From NCBI RefSeq assembly GCF_016587435.1, contig NZ_BNJJ01000008.1, positions 186,001 through 250,000 on the forward strand: 64,000 nt of DNA. Reading direction: 5' to 3'. The DNA is from Dictyobacter formicarum (lineage in GTDB: Bacteria > Chloroflexota > Ktedonobacteria > Ktedonobacterales > Ktedonobacteraceae). Below are positions 18,297 to 26,300 of the stretch, piece by piece (position 1 is the stretch's first letter; each line of letters starts with the position of its first letter). The notes beneath the pieces were generated by a model. The model saw only the letters and a program-made list of their open reading frames with translations, was not told the origin of the DNA and did not search any database. The translations under genes were made by a program, and so were the position numbers.

Positions 18297-18524
18297 CTAC
18301 AACAGATAGCCTTCATAGACCAGTGTCAGAATGGCAATCCAATAGCGGGTTTTGTATTTAGCCTTTTTCTTGTCGGCCTCCCCTATCGCATCATTCTTAC
18401 TGACAGTCTCTAGCCTATCAATGATGGCTTGAATGGCTGGAATTATGATATCTGTTTTGATATCTTGCAATGGTTTTGCTTGTAAATTAGAGTTTTTGTA
18501 ACTCTTTGTGCTTTCTTGATCCAT
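18297..18524 (-). CDS. Hypothetical protein, 75 aa
   Basis: Preceded by AGGAGGTGAAG, a near-perfect ribosome-binding site. Mostly helical (IIIPAIQAIIDRLETVSK), a Lys-rich middle (EADKKKAKYKTRYW) and a hydrophobic C-terminal stretch (WIAILTLVYEGYLL) too short for a certain membrane helix. First gene of the small-gene series. Function unknown. Confidence 0.55.
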   Translation of the reverse strand: MDQESTKSYKNSNLQAKPLQDIKTDIIIPAIQAIIDRLETVSKNDAIGEADKKKAKYKTRYWIAILTLVYEGYLL

Positions 18525-18589
18525 TTTTACTTCACCTCCTCTCCTTATTTTTTGTGCTTTGTCTTCTTATGTATCTCAAGAATTGTAAA

Positions 18590-18623
18590 AAGAAGGCTGC
18601 AACATTTTTTTTGCAGCCTTCTT
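18590..18623 (-). terminator. Rho-independent terminator
   Basis: Perfect 12-bp stem AAGAAGGCTGCA (18590-18601) / TGCAGCCTTCTT (18612-18623), loop of 10; on the minus strand it is followed by TTTTAC. It would end transcripts from the DUF4258 locus. Confidence 0.75.
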
Positions 18624-18631
18624 GAAGCCTG

Positions 18632-18704
18632 AAAGGCTAAAGTGGAAGGTGAATTTTGCAAGGCCGGAAAGCGAAAGCTTGAAGTGCATTTTAGCCTTGC
18701 AAAA
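18632..18704. repeat. Palindromic repeat with GGCCGGAAAGCG core, copy 1
   Basis: AAGGCTAAA (18633-18641) pairs with TTTAGCCTT (18690-18698); alternatively TTTTGCAAGGC pairs with GCCTTGCAAAA. The central GGCCGGAAAGCGAAAGCTT resembles the centre of the palindrome at 19150-19248. Confidence 0.5.
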
Positions 18705-18777
18705 GAGGGAACCTTGGTGCCCTGTCCTTGATTGGTTCACTGCTTTAGCGCAAGTCCTTAAGACTTTAACTGATCAC

Positions 18778-19075
18778 TTACTTACGGGGGAATCGTTTCC
18801 AGACACTGGTAATAACATACTTTCCGGTTTGTTGATCAGTAAAATATTTCAGGCCGATCACATACCAATGGTTATAATTGCGTTCTTGATAACCCTGGCT
18901 GAAAATCTTCCCCGTTTTTTAGCACATCTTGTATGTCGGCCTGTGTGATGCCATAGTCTCTCATCCTCTGACGGGCAAAACGCGAGATGACGAAAGCCGG
19001 AGTTGAAGTGGAAGAAAAGATTTGCCTAAGCGCTTCTTGTAGTAAATCTCGTATGACTTTTTTGAGGCTTTTCAT
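18778..19075 (-). pseudogene. DUF4258 protein gene with one-base frameshift
   Basis: ATG 19075 follows AGAAAGGAGATG. The first part reads MKSLKKVIRDLLQEAL, ISRFARQRMRDYGITQAD, LKNGEDFQPG; then the frame ends. Skipping one G in GGG (plus-strand CCC 18893-18895) continues as YQERNYNHWYVIGLKYF and KYVITSVWKRFPRK to a stop at 18778. The restored product is about 98 aa and mirrors the intact protein at 62089-62382 (ITSIWKQKPY end). DUF4258 proteins are relatives of BrnT/RelE-like toxins. Confidence 0.7.
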
Positions 19076-19149
19076 AAGCACATCTCCTTTCTGAAGTGTT
19101 ACCGACTTTAACTGATCGTTAAAAAGTGAAACCTTCACGGTTTCCGCTG

Positions 19150-19248
19150 CATATGGCGTGCTTATTTTTCACCTTAAAGGCCGTAACGAAGTGAAGGAGG
19201 CCGAAAGCGATAAGCTTAGGCCTTGAAAAATATGCGAGACGCCATATG
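19150..19248. repeat. Palindromic repeat with GGCCGAAAGCG core, copy 2
   Basis: Nested arms: CATATGGCGT (19150-19159) / ACGCCATATG (19239-19248), an A/T-rich second arm pair with one mismatch, and AAGGCC (19177-19182) / GGCCTT (19219-19224). The centre GGCCGAAAGCGATAAGCTT parallels copy 1. The two copies flank the DUF4258 pseudogene. Confidence 0.55.
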
Positions 19249-19351
19249 ATACCTGCCCAGATCGGCACCAAGAGGAAGAACAGGAAGAGCCATTAAACCC
19301 GCAAAAGAAAAGCGGGTGGATATTGATATATGCAAAGGTCTTCTCAAATAG

Positions 19352-19391
19352 AAACCCTTACAACAAACAAAAAAGGGATCAAGGGGAATTT
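19352..19391. repeat. Direct repeat, copy 1 (of 2)
   Basis: Contains CCTTACAACAAACAAAAA, then GG-TCAAGGGG and AATTT. Copy 2 is at 20030-20072 in the same orientation; the two bracket the coiled-coil gene at 19600. Confidence 0.65.
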
Positions 19392-19599
19392 GATTTTGCA
19401 GATGTGATTTGATCAATTTCATAAAAAGCAGATTAAAGTATATGCTAATAGGTCAAAAGATTATTCTATATCACTTAGAGTAAAGGCTATGTATTGTGCA
19501 TATTGTTAAAATTAAAACGGCATGAATGTAATATAAATAATATTAAGGAAACTAAAGTTGCAAATAAAGAACCAATGTTCTATACTAAGCATGCTTTTT

Positions 19600-19938
19600 A
19601 TGTCAGATACAAATGGATTAATACAACAAATTGGAAAGCTCATTGACCAGAAACTGGAAGCAGAGCGAACACACATAGGAAAGCTCATTGACCAGAAACT
19701 CGAACCAGTGAACAAGAGATTAGATACAATCGAACAGACACAGGCACATATGTATACGGCTATGAAAGCATTGGCAACCAAACACGATGTTGAGGAAGCC
19801 GTTGATGCAGCAAAGGTAGAGTTAAAAGCAGATATTTATACCTTGGAGGCAAAAGTGATTAAGAAAATCCACAGCCATGAGCGGCGCATTACTAATCTGG
19901 AAGAGAAGACCGATACACCAAATCCTGAAAAACACTAA
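19600..19938 (+). CDS. Small coiled-coil protein (paralogue of 13284-13592)
   Basis: The 112-aa protein contains a tandem GKLIDQKLE duplication (IGKLIDQKLEAERTHIGKL, then IDQKLEPVNKRLDTIEQ) and ends HERRITNLEEKTDTPNPEKH, nearly the same end as its paralogue. No membrane segment. A TATACT at 19581-19586 puts the expected transcript start next to ATG 19600, with no SD, so a leaderless transcript is likely; ATG 19591 is an alternative. Confidence 0.65.
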   Translation: MSDTNGLIQQIGKLIDQKLEAERTHIGKLIDQKLEPVNKRLDTIEQTQAHMYTAMKALATKHDVEEAVDAAKVELKADIYTLEAKVIKKIHSHERRITNLEEKTDTPNPEKH

Positions 19939-20029
19939 TTACTCTTCTGGCTCACCCATGTGCTTGCTGCTCTCCCTGATAAACTCTTCATTGTCAAACC
20001 AGTATGTTTTATTTCTAAACTATCCCTTC

Positions 20030-20072
20030 AAACCTTACAACAAACAAAAAGGGGGTCAAGGGGGAATTTTTG
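20030..20072. repeat. Direct repeat, copy 2 (of 2)
   Basis: Same sequence as 19352-19391 with small G-run differences. Flanks the coiled-coil gene on its 3' side, suggesting a duplication or insertion event around that gene. Confidence 0.65.
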
Positions 20073-20183
20073 TTTGCTGCCTTCCTAAAAGGCCTTATCA
20101 AGCGGTCAGGGCATGCTGATGAACGACGAAGCAAAACCTCAGGGGGAACTTGGGGGTTAGACCAATGAAAATAAATCACCACT

Positions 20184-20279
20184 GCCATGGGGGGTGTCGG
20201 CGGCAAAAATGCCTCGCTAATTTTGCCTTTTGATCCATTTTTAGTCCCGATAGGGACGGCCGCCGACACCCCCCATGGC
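20184..20279. repeat. Large stem-loop with 21-bp perfect arms
   Basis: Arms 20184-20204 and 20259-20279 are exact reverse complements over 21 bp (outermost GCCATGG, then GGGGTGTCGGCGGC). The 54-base loop contains a small GTCCC/GGGAC hairpin. GC-rich in AT-rich surroundings. It could be a MITE-like element, a replication or transfer site, or a processing signal; no coding potential. Confidence 0.7.
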
Positions 20280-20902
20280 ACCTTCCCTGACCGCCTTTGG
20301 CCTCATTCGCTTTGTTTTTGAAAGCGACCTTTTCCCCCTTGCCTACCCTTATATGTCTATAGAAGCAGCGGTTCTATAATTAATTCTATAGTGATTTTCT
20401 CTTGTAAAGATGAGGTTAGCTGATCAATATTTACAAAATGAGGTTATTTTTTCCACGAAATACACTAACCCCCTTAGTCCCCCTTGGAGGCCTCCCTACT
20501 TCGCTGTATTCTCCCGTGTGCTTATCCGTGTTCTTGCTTTTCTTCCCGATGCAAGCATCCGAAAAAAAATTTGTTGACAAGTTCTAGTCGGGTGAGTCTC
20601 TCATGCTTTCTCTCCCATTGGAGAGTGCCATATAGTCAACTGCAAGTATCCGGTGAAGTTTCCGGGCCAGCCAGTCCGTTTATTACCCACGAAACTCTGA
20701 TTTAATCAAAGAAACGGCGGTTGCTGTATCTCGTGGCGATTGGGAAAGAATACATATGATTGGGTACTGTATTGTTTGATCTGGTTGGCATGAACATAAA
20801 AAATCTTCATCTGCGTATCTTGGGTCTTTTCTATTGCTTAATATGCAGGAAGTAGGTCAATTATGATCATACGATTGGATTGCCGTCAAGGACTATTTTG
20901 CA

Positions 20903-20992
20903 CCATGATACCGTGGTGTCAAGGTATCATAATACCATGGTTGCATGATACCTTGGTATCGTGGTATCACGGTATCATGGTATCGTGATACC
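20903..20992. repeat. 10-bp iteron array outside the gene (candidate centromere)
   Basis: Repeated GATACC/GGTATC units spaced about 10 bp, for example GGTATCGTGGTATCACGG. Positions 20963-20987 are identical to 21293-21317 in the parB-like gene. One helical turn per unit suits cooperative binding of a ribbon-helix-helix protein on one DNA face. It lies downstream of parA/parB, a usual place for a partition site. Confidence 0.65.
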
Positions 20993-21039
20993 AAAGAACA
21001 AAAACAGGATAAAAAAGTACACTTTGGGGTGGAATAGCG

Positions 21040-21588
21040 TTAGGCGTTTAATAGCTTTAGAACTTTGGCAAGGATACTTGCTTCTCCGTTTTTTTGATAA
21101 TCTCTGATAATATAGTTGGTGGCAATACGAATGATCTCGTTGCCATTGGTGATAATCCCTTGCTGTCCATAGGTAAACTCTATTGTTTTTAATGCCTGTT
21201 TTTCCTCCAGCGTGAGCCGTTGCGTTGCCGGTTCTTTGCCGATCTGTTTGACAGATTTTCGCACAGACTCCAGCATCTCATTTTCTCCTTCTGGTATCAC
21301 GGTATCATGGTATCGTGGTGTCATGGTATCATGGTGTCGCGATACCTTGGTATCGTGGTATCGTGGTATCACGGTACCAGAAGTTCCCTCCTTAAGAGAT
21401 TGAGGAAGCGCATGATCTGTAATTGGCAATTCCGTCTCTTTCTTGAGAGCAGGGGAGACCTCTTGTTTTTCCTCATTGAGCGATGGCATGTGAACCACCG
21501 GTTGCGCCACTTCCTGCCGTCTGGGATGAAAGAAGGATGATTCTTCAAGCTCATTGGTAATTCGTGATACATCTAATTTTTTACTCAT
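21040..21588 (-). CDS. ParB-like centromere-binding protein (ribbon-helix-helix type)
   Basis: The 182-residue protein has a disordered N-terminal two thirds and a compact C-terminus (RLTLEEKQALKTIEFTYG, then NEIIRIATNYIIRDYQ) that fits a ribbon-helix-helix DNA-binding fold. Its start overlaps the ParA stop by 4 bp, so the two are translationally coupled, as in type Ib plasmid partition. The segment at about residues 71-99 is encoded by the iteron array itself. It probably binds the iterons and activates ParA. Family assignment is by context and fold impression. Confidence 0.65.
   Translation of the reverse strand: MSKKLDVSRITNELEESSFFHPRRQEVAQPVVHMPSLNEEKQEVSPALKKETELPITDHALPQSLKEGTSGTVIPRYHDTKVSRHHDTMTPRYHDTVIPEGENEMLESVRKSVKQIGKEPATQRLTLEEKQALKTIEFTYGQQGIITNGNEIIRIATNYIIRDYQKNGEASILAKVLKLLNA
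21293..21378. repeat. 10-bp iteron array inside the parB-like coding sequence
   Basis: About eight to nine GGTATC-type units in tandem (GGTATCATGGTATCGTGG and variants) within the coding frame, where they specify the low-complexity segment PRYHDTKVSRHHDTM followed by TPRYHDTVIP. The first 25 bases are identical to 20963-20987. Confidence 0.75.
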
Positions 21589-22337
21589 ATACGAAAAAGT
21601 TCTTCAATTAATTTATTGTACGCCTGTGCTGCCGCTGATTTGGCATTAAAAGAAAAGATATCCTGCTGCTGAAAGTGAGCATCGCGAAGATCGGTATTGC
21701 GGGGGATTATAGTATTTAGCACCATGCCAGTATAGGTTTGCCTAAGGATTTGTAGCGATGTTTTACTGTTGACCGTTGGATCGCTCATGGTAAAAAGAAA
21801 TCCGGCCAGCTCCAAATGGGGATTAAAAAATTCTTTGACCTCTCGAATGGTTTTACTGATTTGCACAATTGAATCCAGCTCAAAGTAACCAGGCGACACA
21901 ACGACCAGTACTTTATCAGAGGCAGTAAATGAATTAATCGTCAGCCAGGAGAGGGTAGGGGGGCAATCAATAAAAATATAGTCATACTGGTTTTTTATCA
22001 CATCCAGTTCTTTTTTGAGCCGTTCTTCCCGATGGTCAATGGCTGTTGTCAGCTCCACATCTGTATTGGAAAGCAGAATATGAGAAGGGACAATATCAAG
22101 GTTAGGAATTTGAGTGTGATGCACAGGCAGGGGACTGCGTTCGAGAATGGTTGCATAAATGGTTTGCTGTTTTTGTATACGGGGATAGTCAGGCAAGATG
22201 ACTTTGCTGCTATTGGCCTGGGAATCAATATCAACCAGAAGCACTCGTTTGCCTTTTCGTGCTAAGCCTGCTGAAAGAGAAATGCTTGATGAGGTTTTAC
22301 CTACTCCTCCTTTTTGTGATGCAATTGAGTAAATCAT
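21585..22337 (-). CDS. parA: ParA-family partition ATPase
   Basis: The 250-residue protein has the deviant Walker A KGGVGKTS at residues 9-16, the Walker A' segment LLVDIDSQAN, and Walker B YIFIDCPPT. Its length matches small (type Ib-like) plasmid ParA proteins without an N-terminal helix-turn-helix. It binds DNA non-specifically as an ATP dimer and moves the ParB-bound iterons. It lies directly upstream of the ParB-like gene. Confidence 0.92.
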   Translation of the reverse strand: MIYSIASQKGGVGKTSSSISLSAGLARKGKRVLLVDIDSQANSSKVILPDYPRIQKQQTIYATILERSPLPVHHTQIPNLDIVPSHILLSNTDVELTTAIDHREERLKKELDVIKNQYDYIFIDCPPTLSWLTINSFTASDKVLVVVSPGYFELDSIVQISKTIREVKEFFNPHLELAGFLFTMSDPTVNSKTSLQILRQTYTGMVLNTIIPRNTDLRDAHFQQQDIFSFNAKSAAAQAYNKLIEELFRI

Positions 22338-22452
22338 ACGTTAAGTTAAACCTAGCAAAAACCCTATCGGGTTATTTTCCTAGCGCTTCTTAAGGGCATA
22401 TTAAGAAAAGCAAATATTTGGCGATTTGTCAACTGGAAAAATATCAAGCGTT

Positions 22453-22680
22453 TTATAAAAGAGGGAATAAGGTATCAAAACGCGCGTCTTGAAAAAATTT
22501 GAGCCAGCTGGAAAGCATTTCCACTTCTTCGCATGAGGGAAAGAAGCTTCTGTTTTCTTGCCAAGCAACACAGAAGCGTAGCAGACCTGTGTTAGATTTA
22601 GTTAAGGATTGAGTAAGAAAATAGGAATTTTTATTAAAATTGTAGTTCTTTTCTTTTTGAGTTGATTTTGTATTAGACAA
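22453..22680 (-). CDS. Possible small protein, 75 aa
   Basis: Would start at TTG 22680 without a clear ribosome-binding site. The C-terminal half looks coding (FCVAWQENRSFFPSCEEVE). It may be a fragment. Otherwise 22338-22751 holds nothing recognisable. Confidence 0.3.
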   Translation of the reverse strand: MSNTKSTQKEKNYNFNKNSYFLTQSLTKSNTGLLRFCVAWQENRSFFPSCEEVEMLSSWLKFFQDARFDTLFPLL

Positions 22681-22751
22681 GGAGCTAACAGTGCAATAGG
22701 TAAAAATGAAAGTACCAGTTCAGGTATCTGTTGTGCACAAAGCGGAGTGGA

Positions 22752-23309
22752 CTACTGATGCGGTTTGTTACTTTGTTTCACTTCTAATACGAAACCATAA
22801 GAGAACCACCAGAAAAGAAAGAGCCAAAGAAGTGTCACAATAATCGCCAAAAGATTATGATAAATCAGAGCATAAAGCGGATTTGCAGTCGCGAGTAACC
22901 ACAAGATAAAGACCATACGGAAGATATTTATGAAATAAGTACCAATCAGAGCAAGTAGGATTGTTTCTATTTTAGATGCGATCGTAAAGTTTCCTTGCAG
23001 TCCCATAATCAAACTAATTACAACCAACAGCATACTCTGCCAACCAATACAATTCCAGGAAATTTTTGCGAGATTATGATTGATTGCAATGGTACTGTTT
23101 CCATAGACAGAGAGCTTGATGGCAAAAAGACGTAAGATATTTGCCACCATTTTAACTTCAAATGGCACCACCCATTCCTGCAAAAAATGATACAAGGGTG
23201 AATTTTCAGCAATACGAGTGCCGATCTCATTAAACGTTGTAAGGAACGGAAAAAAAGCTAAAAAAAGAGCCAGACCGGTAAAAAGATATCGTATTTGTTT
23301 TTTATTCAT
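22752..23309 (-). CDS. Exosortase/archaeosortase-family transpeptidase, locus 1
   Basis: This is a 185-residue integral membrane protein with about five helices. The catalytic triad of the exosortase/archaeosortase superfamily is visible in order: Cys87 in SWNCIGWQ, Arg131 in INIFRMVF and His151 in IYHNLL. Such enzymes recognise C-terminal PEP-CTERM-like signals, cut near the motif and transfer the protein to a surface acceptor. The length is short, as in the dedicated XrtG-like enzymes of Gram-positives, which are also encoded beside a family-2 glycosyltransferase. Its ATG overlaps the stop of the glycosyltransferase fusion by 4 bp, so the two are co-translated; the only candidate substrate nearby is that fusion protein. 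Confidence 0.85.
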   Translation of the reverse strand: MNKKQIRYLFTGLALFLAFFPFLTTFNEIGTRIAENSPLYHFLQEWVVPFEVKMVANILRLFAIKLSVYGNSTIAINHNLAKISWNCIGWQSMLLVVISLIMGLQGNFTIASKIETILLALIGTYFINIFRMVFILWLLATANPLYALIYHNLLAIIVTLLWLFLFWWFSYGFVLEVKQSNKPHQ

Positions 23310-26300
23310 AGTAAAGGTTTTTTCCTGCGTCGTTTCTGCTTAAGTTGCACACAATACCGCGAGCACAACGCGTTTTCTGGCTGCAGCCGCCCTTTAGCTC
23401 GAAGTAATTCAACGATTTTTGGTAACACTAGGGCAACTGGGAGAAATAATAGTAAAGCTTCAGGAACTGAAATATCGGTCATATCAGCGCTCGGAGTCGT
23501 ACAAGTTCCATTCGTACAGGTTCCATTTAATGTTTCATAATCAATATGAATTCTGCCCGATCCGCCTGTGCCACCGGTGCCTAAAGCACCGCTTCCGCCG
23601 GTGGAACCATTTCCAAAATAACCTCCTCCTCCTCCTCCTGTAGAGCTGCCCCCAGGCCCACCTGTATGCCCATAACTCGTTGCATTTCCTCCTGCTCCTC
23701 CGGTGACTCCGGTAGAACTTCCACCACTTCCGCCTGATGCAGTAATGACATTTGTACCTAAATTGAGGGTACTGCCACGAAGGTAAATAGATCCACCAGA
23801 CCCTCCTCCGCCCGCGGAACCGGCTGCGCCGCCTCCGCCACCAAAGTACGTAACATTTAGTGCTGTATATCCCGAATTCCCATTGGTACCAGTGGTACCG
23901 TTATTTGCGATAGTTCCGCCGTTCATGATAATAGTTTGCGAAGCAATATATATTATTCCACCTCCATTACCGCCTGCTGCACCATTTCCACCGTTGGCAC
24001 CGTTTCCACAACCGCTACCACCACAACCACCGCCGTTTCCCGCGCCACCGGCAGCACCGCCCGCGCCTCCTCCACCTGAAGAGCCCAAATACATAGTTGT
24101 CAGATTGGCAACGCCATACGTACTCCCGGCAGTTCCGGCTGATCCTGCGCTACCGGTTCCTCCTATACCACTGGTCGCATTCGCATTATCTCCGTTACCT
24201 CCTGTTGCTGAAGCGCCGGCATTACCTGCAGTCCCGACAGTGCCATAGCCGCCACCGCCGCCACCGCCGCAAGAGCCTCCGGCACCACCGCCACCCATGC
24301 CTGATGACGCGCCGGCAACACCCGGACCTCCACCAGCACCGCCTCCGCCACCATAACCTAATCCATTTCCTGAATTACCAGCTACGGCTGCTCCACCATT
24401 ACCGCTCCCGCCAGCGCCGCCGGTAACAGTAGCACCGCCAGTAAATCCTGTACCGGAAATATTTATGCTGCCACCGCTATTAACCTGGACGGTACCTGTG
24501 GCTCGAAAAACTAAGATACCACCAACATGCGTTGAGGAATCATAATTGGAAACATACAATCTGCCGCTATTAATAGTCACATTCGTATAGTTTGGAACCC
24601 GCACAATCATTGATTCTTCAGTACCTGCAGTATACGTATAAGAATTGGTCAGATTCGAAGTTAAAGTAAAATATTGTGAGGCAATAGCTGATATATGATT
24701 AAATTCATATTGACCACGAATCGTGGTATTGGCAGAGAGTATTCGAACAATCATGACTTCATCACCTACGGCAAATCCGCTATTAGAACTATGATATAGC
24801 TTGGCCTGTCCAGCATTTGAGGTATTATCCACATAGACAGAAACGCAATCACCATAGGTTGATCGATTGGCTTCAATCGGTGTAGTCTCACAGTTGGTAT
24901 CAGCATTTATCGTAATCGCGCCATCCGTACCATTACCTGCGTCAGGTATTGCTGCCTGTGCATGTTTAATGGTAGCAGTACCCGGAATATTATAGAGAGT
25001 TACGATCACAGCCAGAAAAGTAGCAAGAACAACTTTGCCAGTCCATCTCATACGGTTTTTTCGTGTTCTTGTTTGATATGGATTCGTAGAAAACTCTGTG
25101 GCAAAAACCGGGGCTGGCGGTCTCCATAACGGTAATTTTGTTGATTGTATTTGCATAAGTTTAGTATCCGGAATACCAAACAACCCTCTTACAAAGCGTG
25201 ATATTTTGCCTGGTGCAAAACTATCAGTAATACGCCCTGTCTTAGGAGTTCTAAACCACGGGCCTTCTTCATTTTCCAAAAATCCTTTCACTGCGGCAAA
25301 AGCCTGGAAAGGAGCTATGATATATGAAAGGAAGATAAAAGATAAAAGTCCGACATAATCTTTTTCTTCACATTCTTCCATAAAGAGCCCGACCATATTC
25401 ATCAGAGGCAAGGCAAAAAGATTGGTCAAAACCAAAGACCAGCCCCAGACTTCAGTCCAGAAGGGTAGAGTGACTCTGAAAATTACTTCCGCAGTGAACC
25501 AGCAAAGAGTTCCCAAAATAAAGAAAAACGCTTGCAGATAATACGGAGCCAGGTAGAGGAATTCCAGCTTCTCAGAAAGCGTCAAAGGACTTTTTATAAA
25601 TATTTTGGTTGTTTGTTCATTGTTTGCGGTATTCGGAGTAGTTTCCCATCTGCCAAACATTAACCTTGTAAACATTTTTTTAACATTGTATGAGTGTCCT
25701 TCTGCCCAGCGCATTCTTTGTCTGATCAAACGTTTAATGGTTGATGCTGCTTCAGCAGGCGCTTGAATATAGGGAGTATAGATTACTTTGTATCCTCTTT
25801 CATAAAGTCTTAAAGTTATTTCAAAGTCCTCGGTAATCGAGGTCTGCCAGCCCATTTCTTTTAGGACATCAGCTCTGATCATATATACTGATCCTGAAAT
25901 TTGTTTTAATCCCTGATACAGTTCTTCTCCCGATCTTTCAATGACATAAGACCCCGCATACTCGGTTCTTACCCCTCTGGTGATCCAGTTCTCTGATTTA
26001 TTCAGCACATGCCACTGATATCCTTGCACAGCTGCGATATTGCTTTTACTGGCAGAGGGAGCAAGGCTCCCGCAACTGGCTTTAAAATATTTAAGAAATT
26101 GAGTGATACAGTCAGGGTAGGGAATAAAGTCGGCATCATAAACCAGAACATACTCAGTTCTTGGATCCATGATAGTAAGAGCTTTTGCCAAAGCAGCTCC
26201 TTTATATCCTTCTCTACTATCGCGGTGGGAGATCTTAACTTTAGGGTGATTCCTCCATTGCTCAATAAGCTGCACTGTTTCATCATTGGAATCATCGGCC

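Larger units (their letters stand above)
19939..21039. other. Gene-poor 1.1-kb region beside the partition genes
   Basis: I see no convincing gene. It contains the direct repeat, the 21-bp-arm stem-loop, a CTATAGAA (20357-20364) / TTCTATAG (20384-20391) inverted repeat, an isolated TTTGTTGACA at 20570-20579, and the iteron block 20903-20992. The density of symmetric elements fits a replication or partition control region. Confidence 0.5.

Noticed and set aside
18622..18948. Plus-strand frame over the DUF4258 locus
   Set aside because: Runs through palindromic repeat sequence and is antisense to the frameshifted DUF4258 gene, which has homologue support.
20570..20579. TTTGTTGACA resembling an IS701 end (also TGTCAACAAA at 17333-17342)
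   Set aside because: Only the outer ten bases match; no transposase fragment or partner end is nearby, and TTGACA is also a -35 sequence. Likely chance or an untraceable relic.
20903..21378. CRISPR-like array in the GGTATC repeats
   Set aside because: Units are contiguous, about 10 bp, with no spacers of constant size; partition iterons fit better.
23560..24480. Long open frames opposite the Gly-rich part of the glycosyltransferase fusion, encoding Pro- or Arg/His-rich proteins
   Set aside because: They are mirror images of GGN/GGT codon repeats, have no ribosome-binding site and no other sign of coding.
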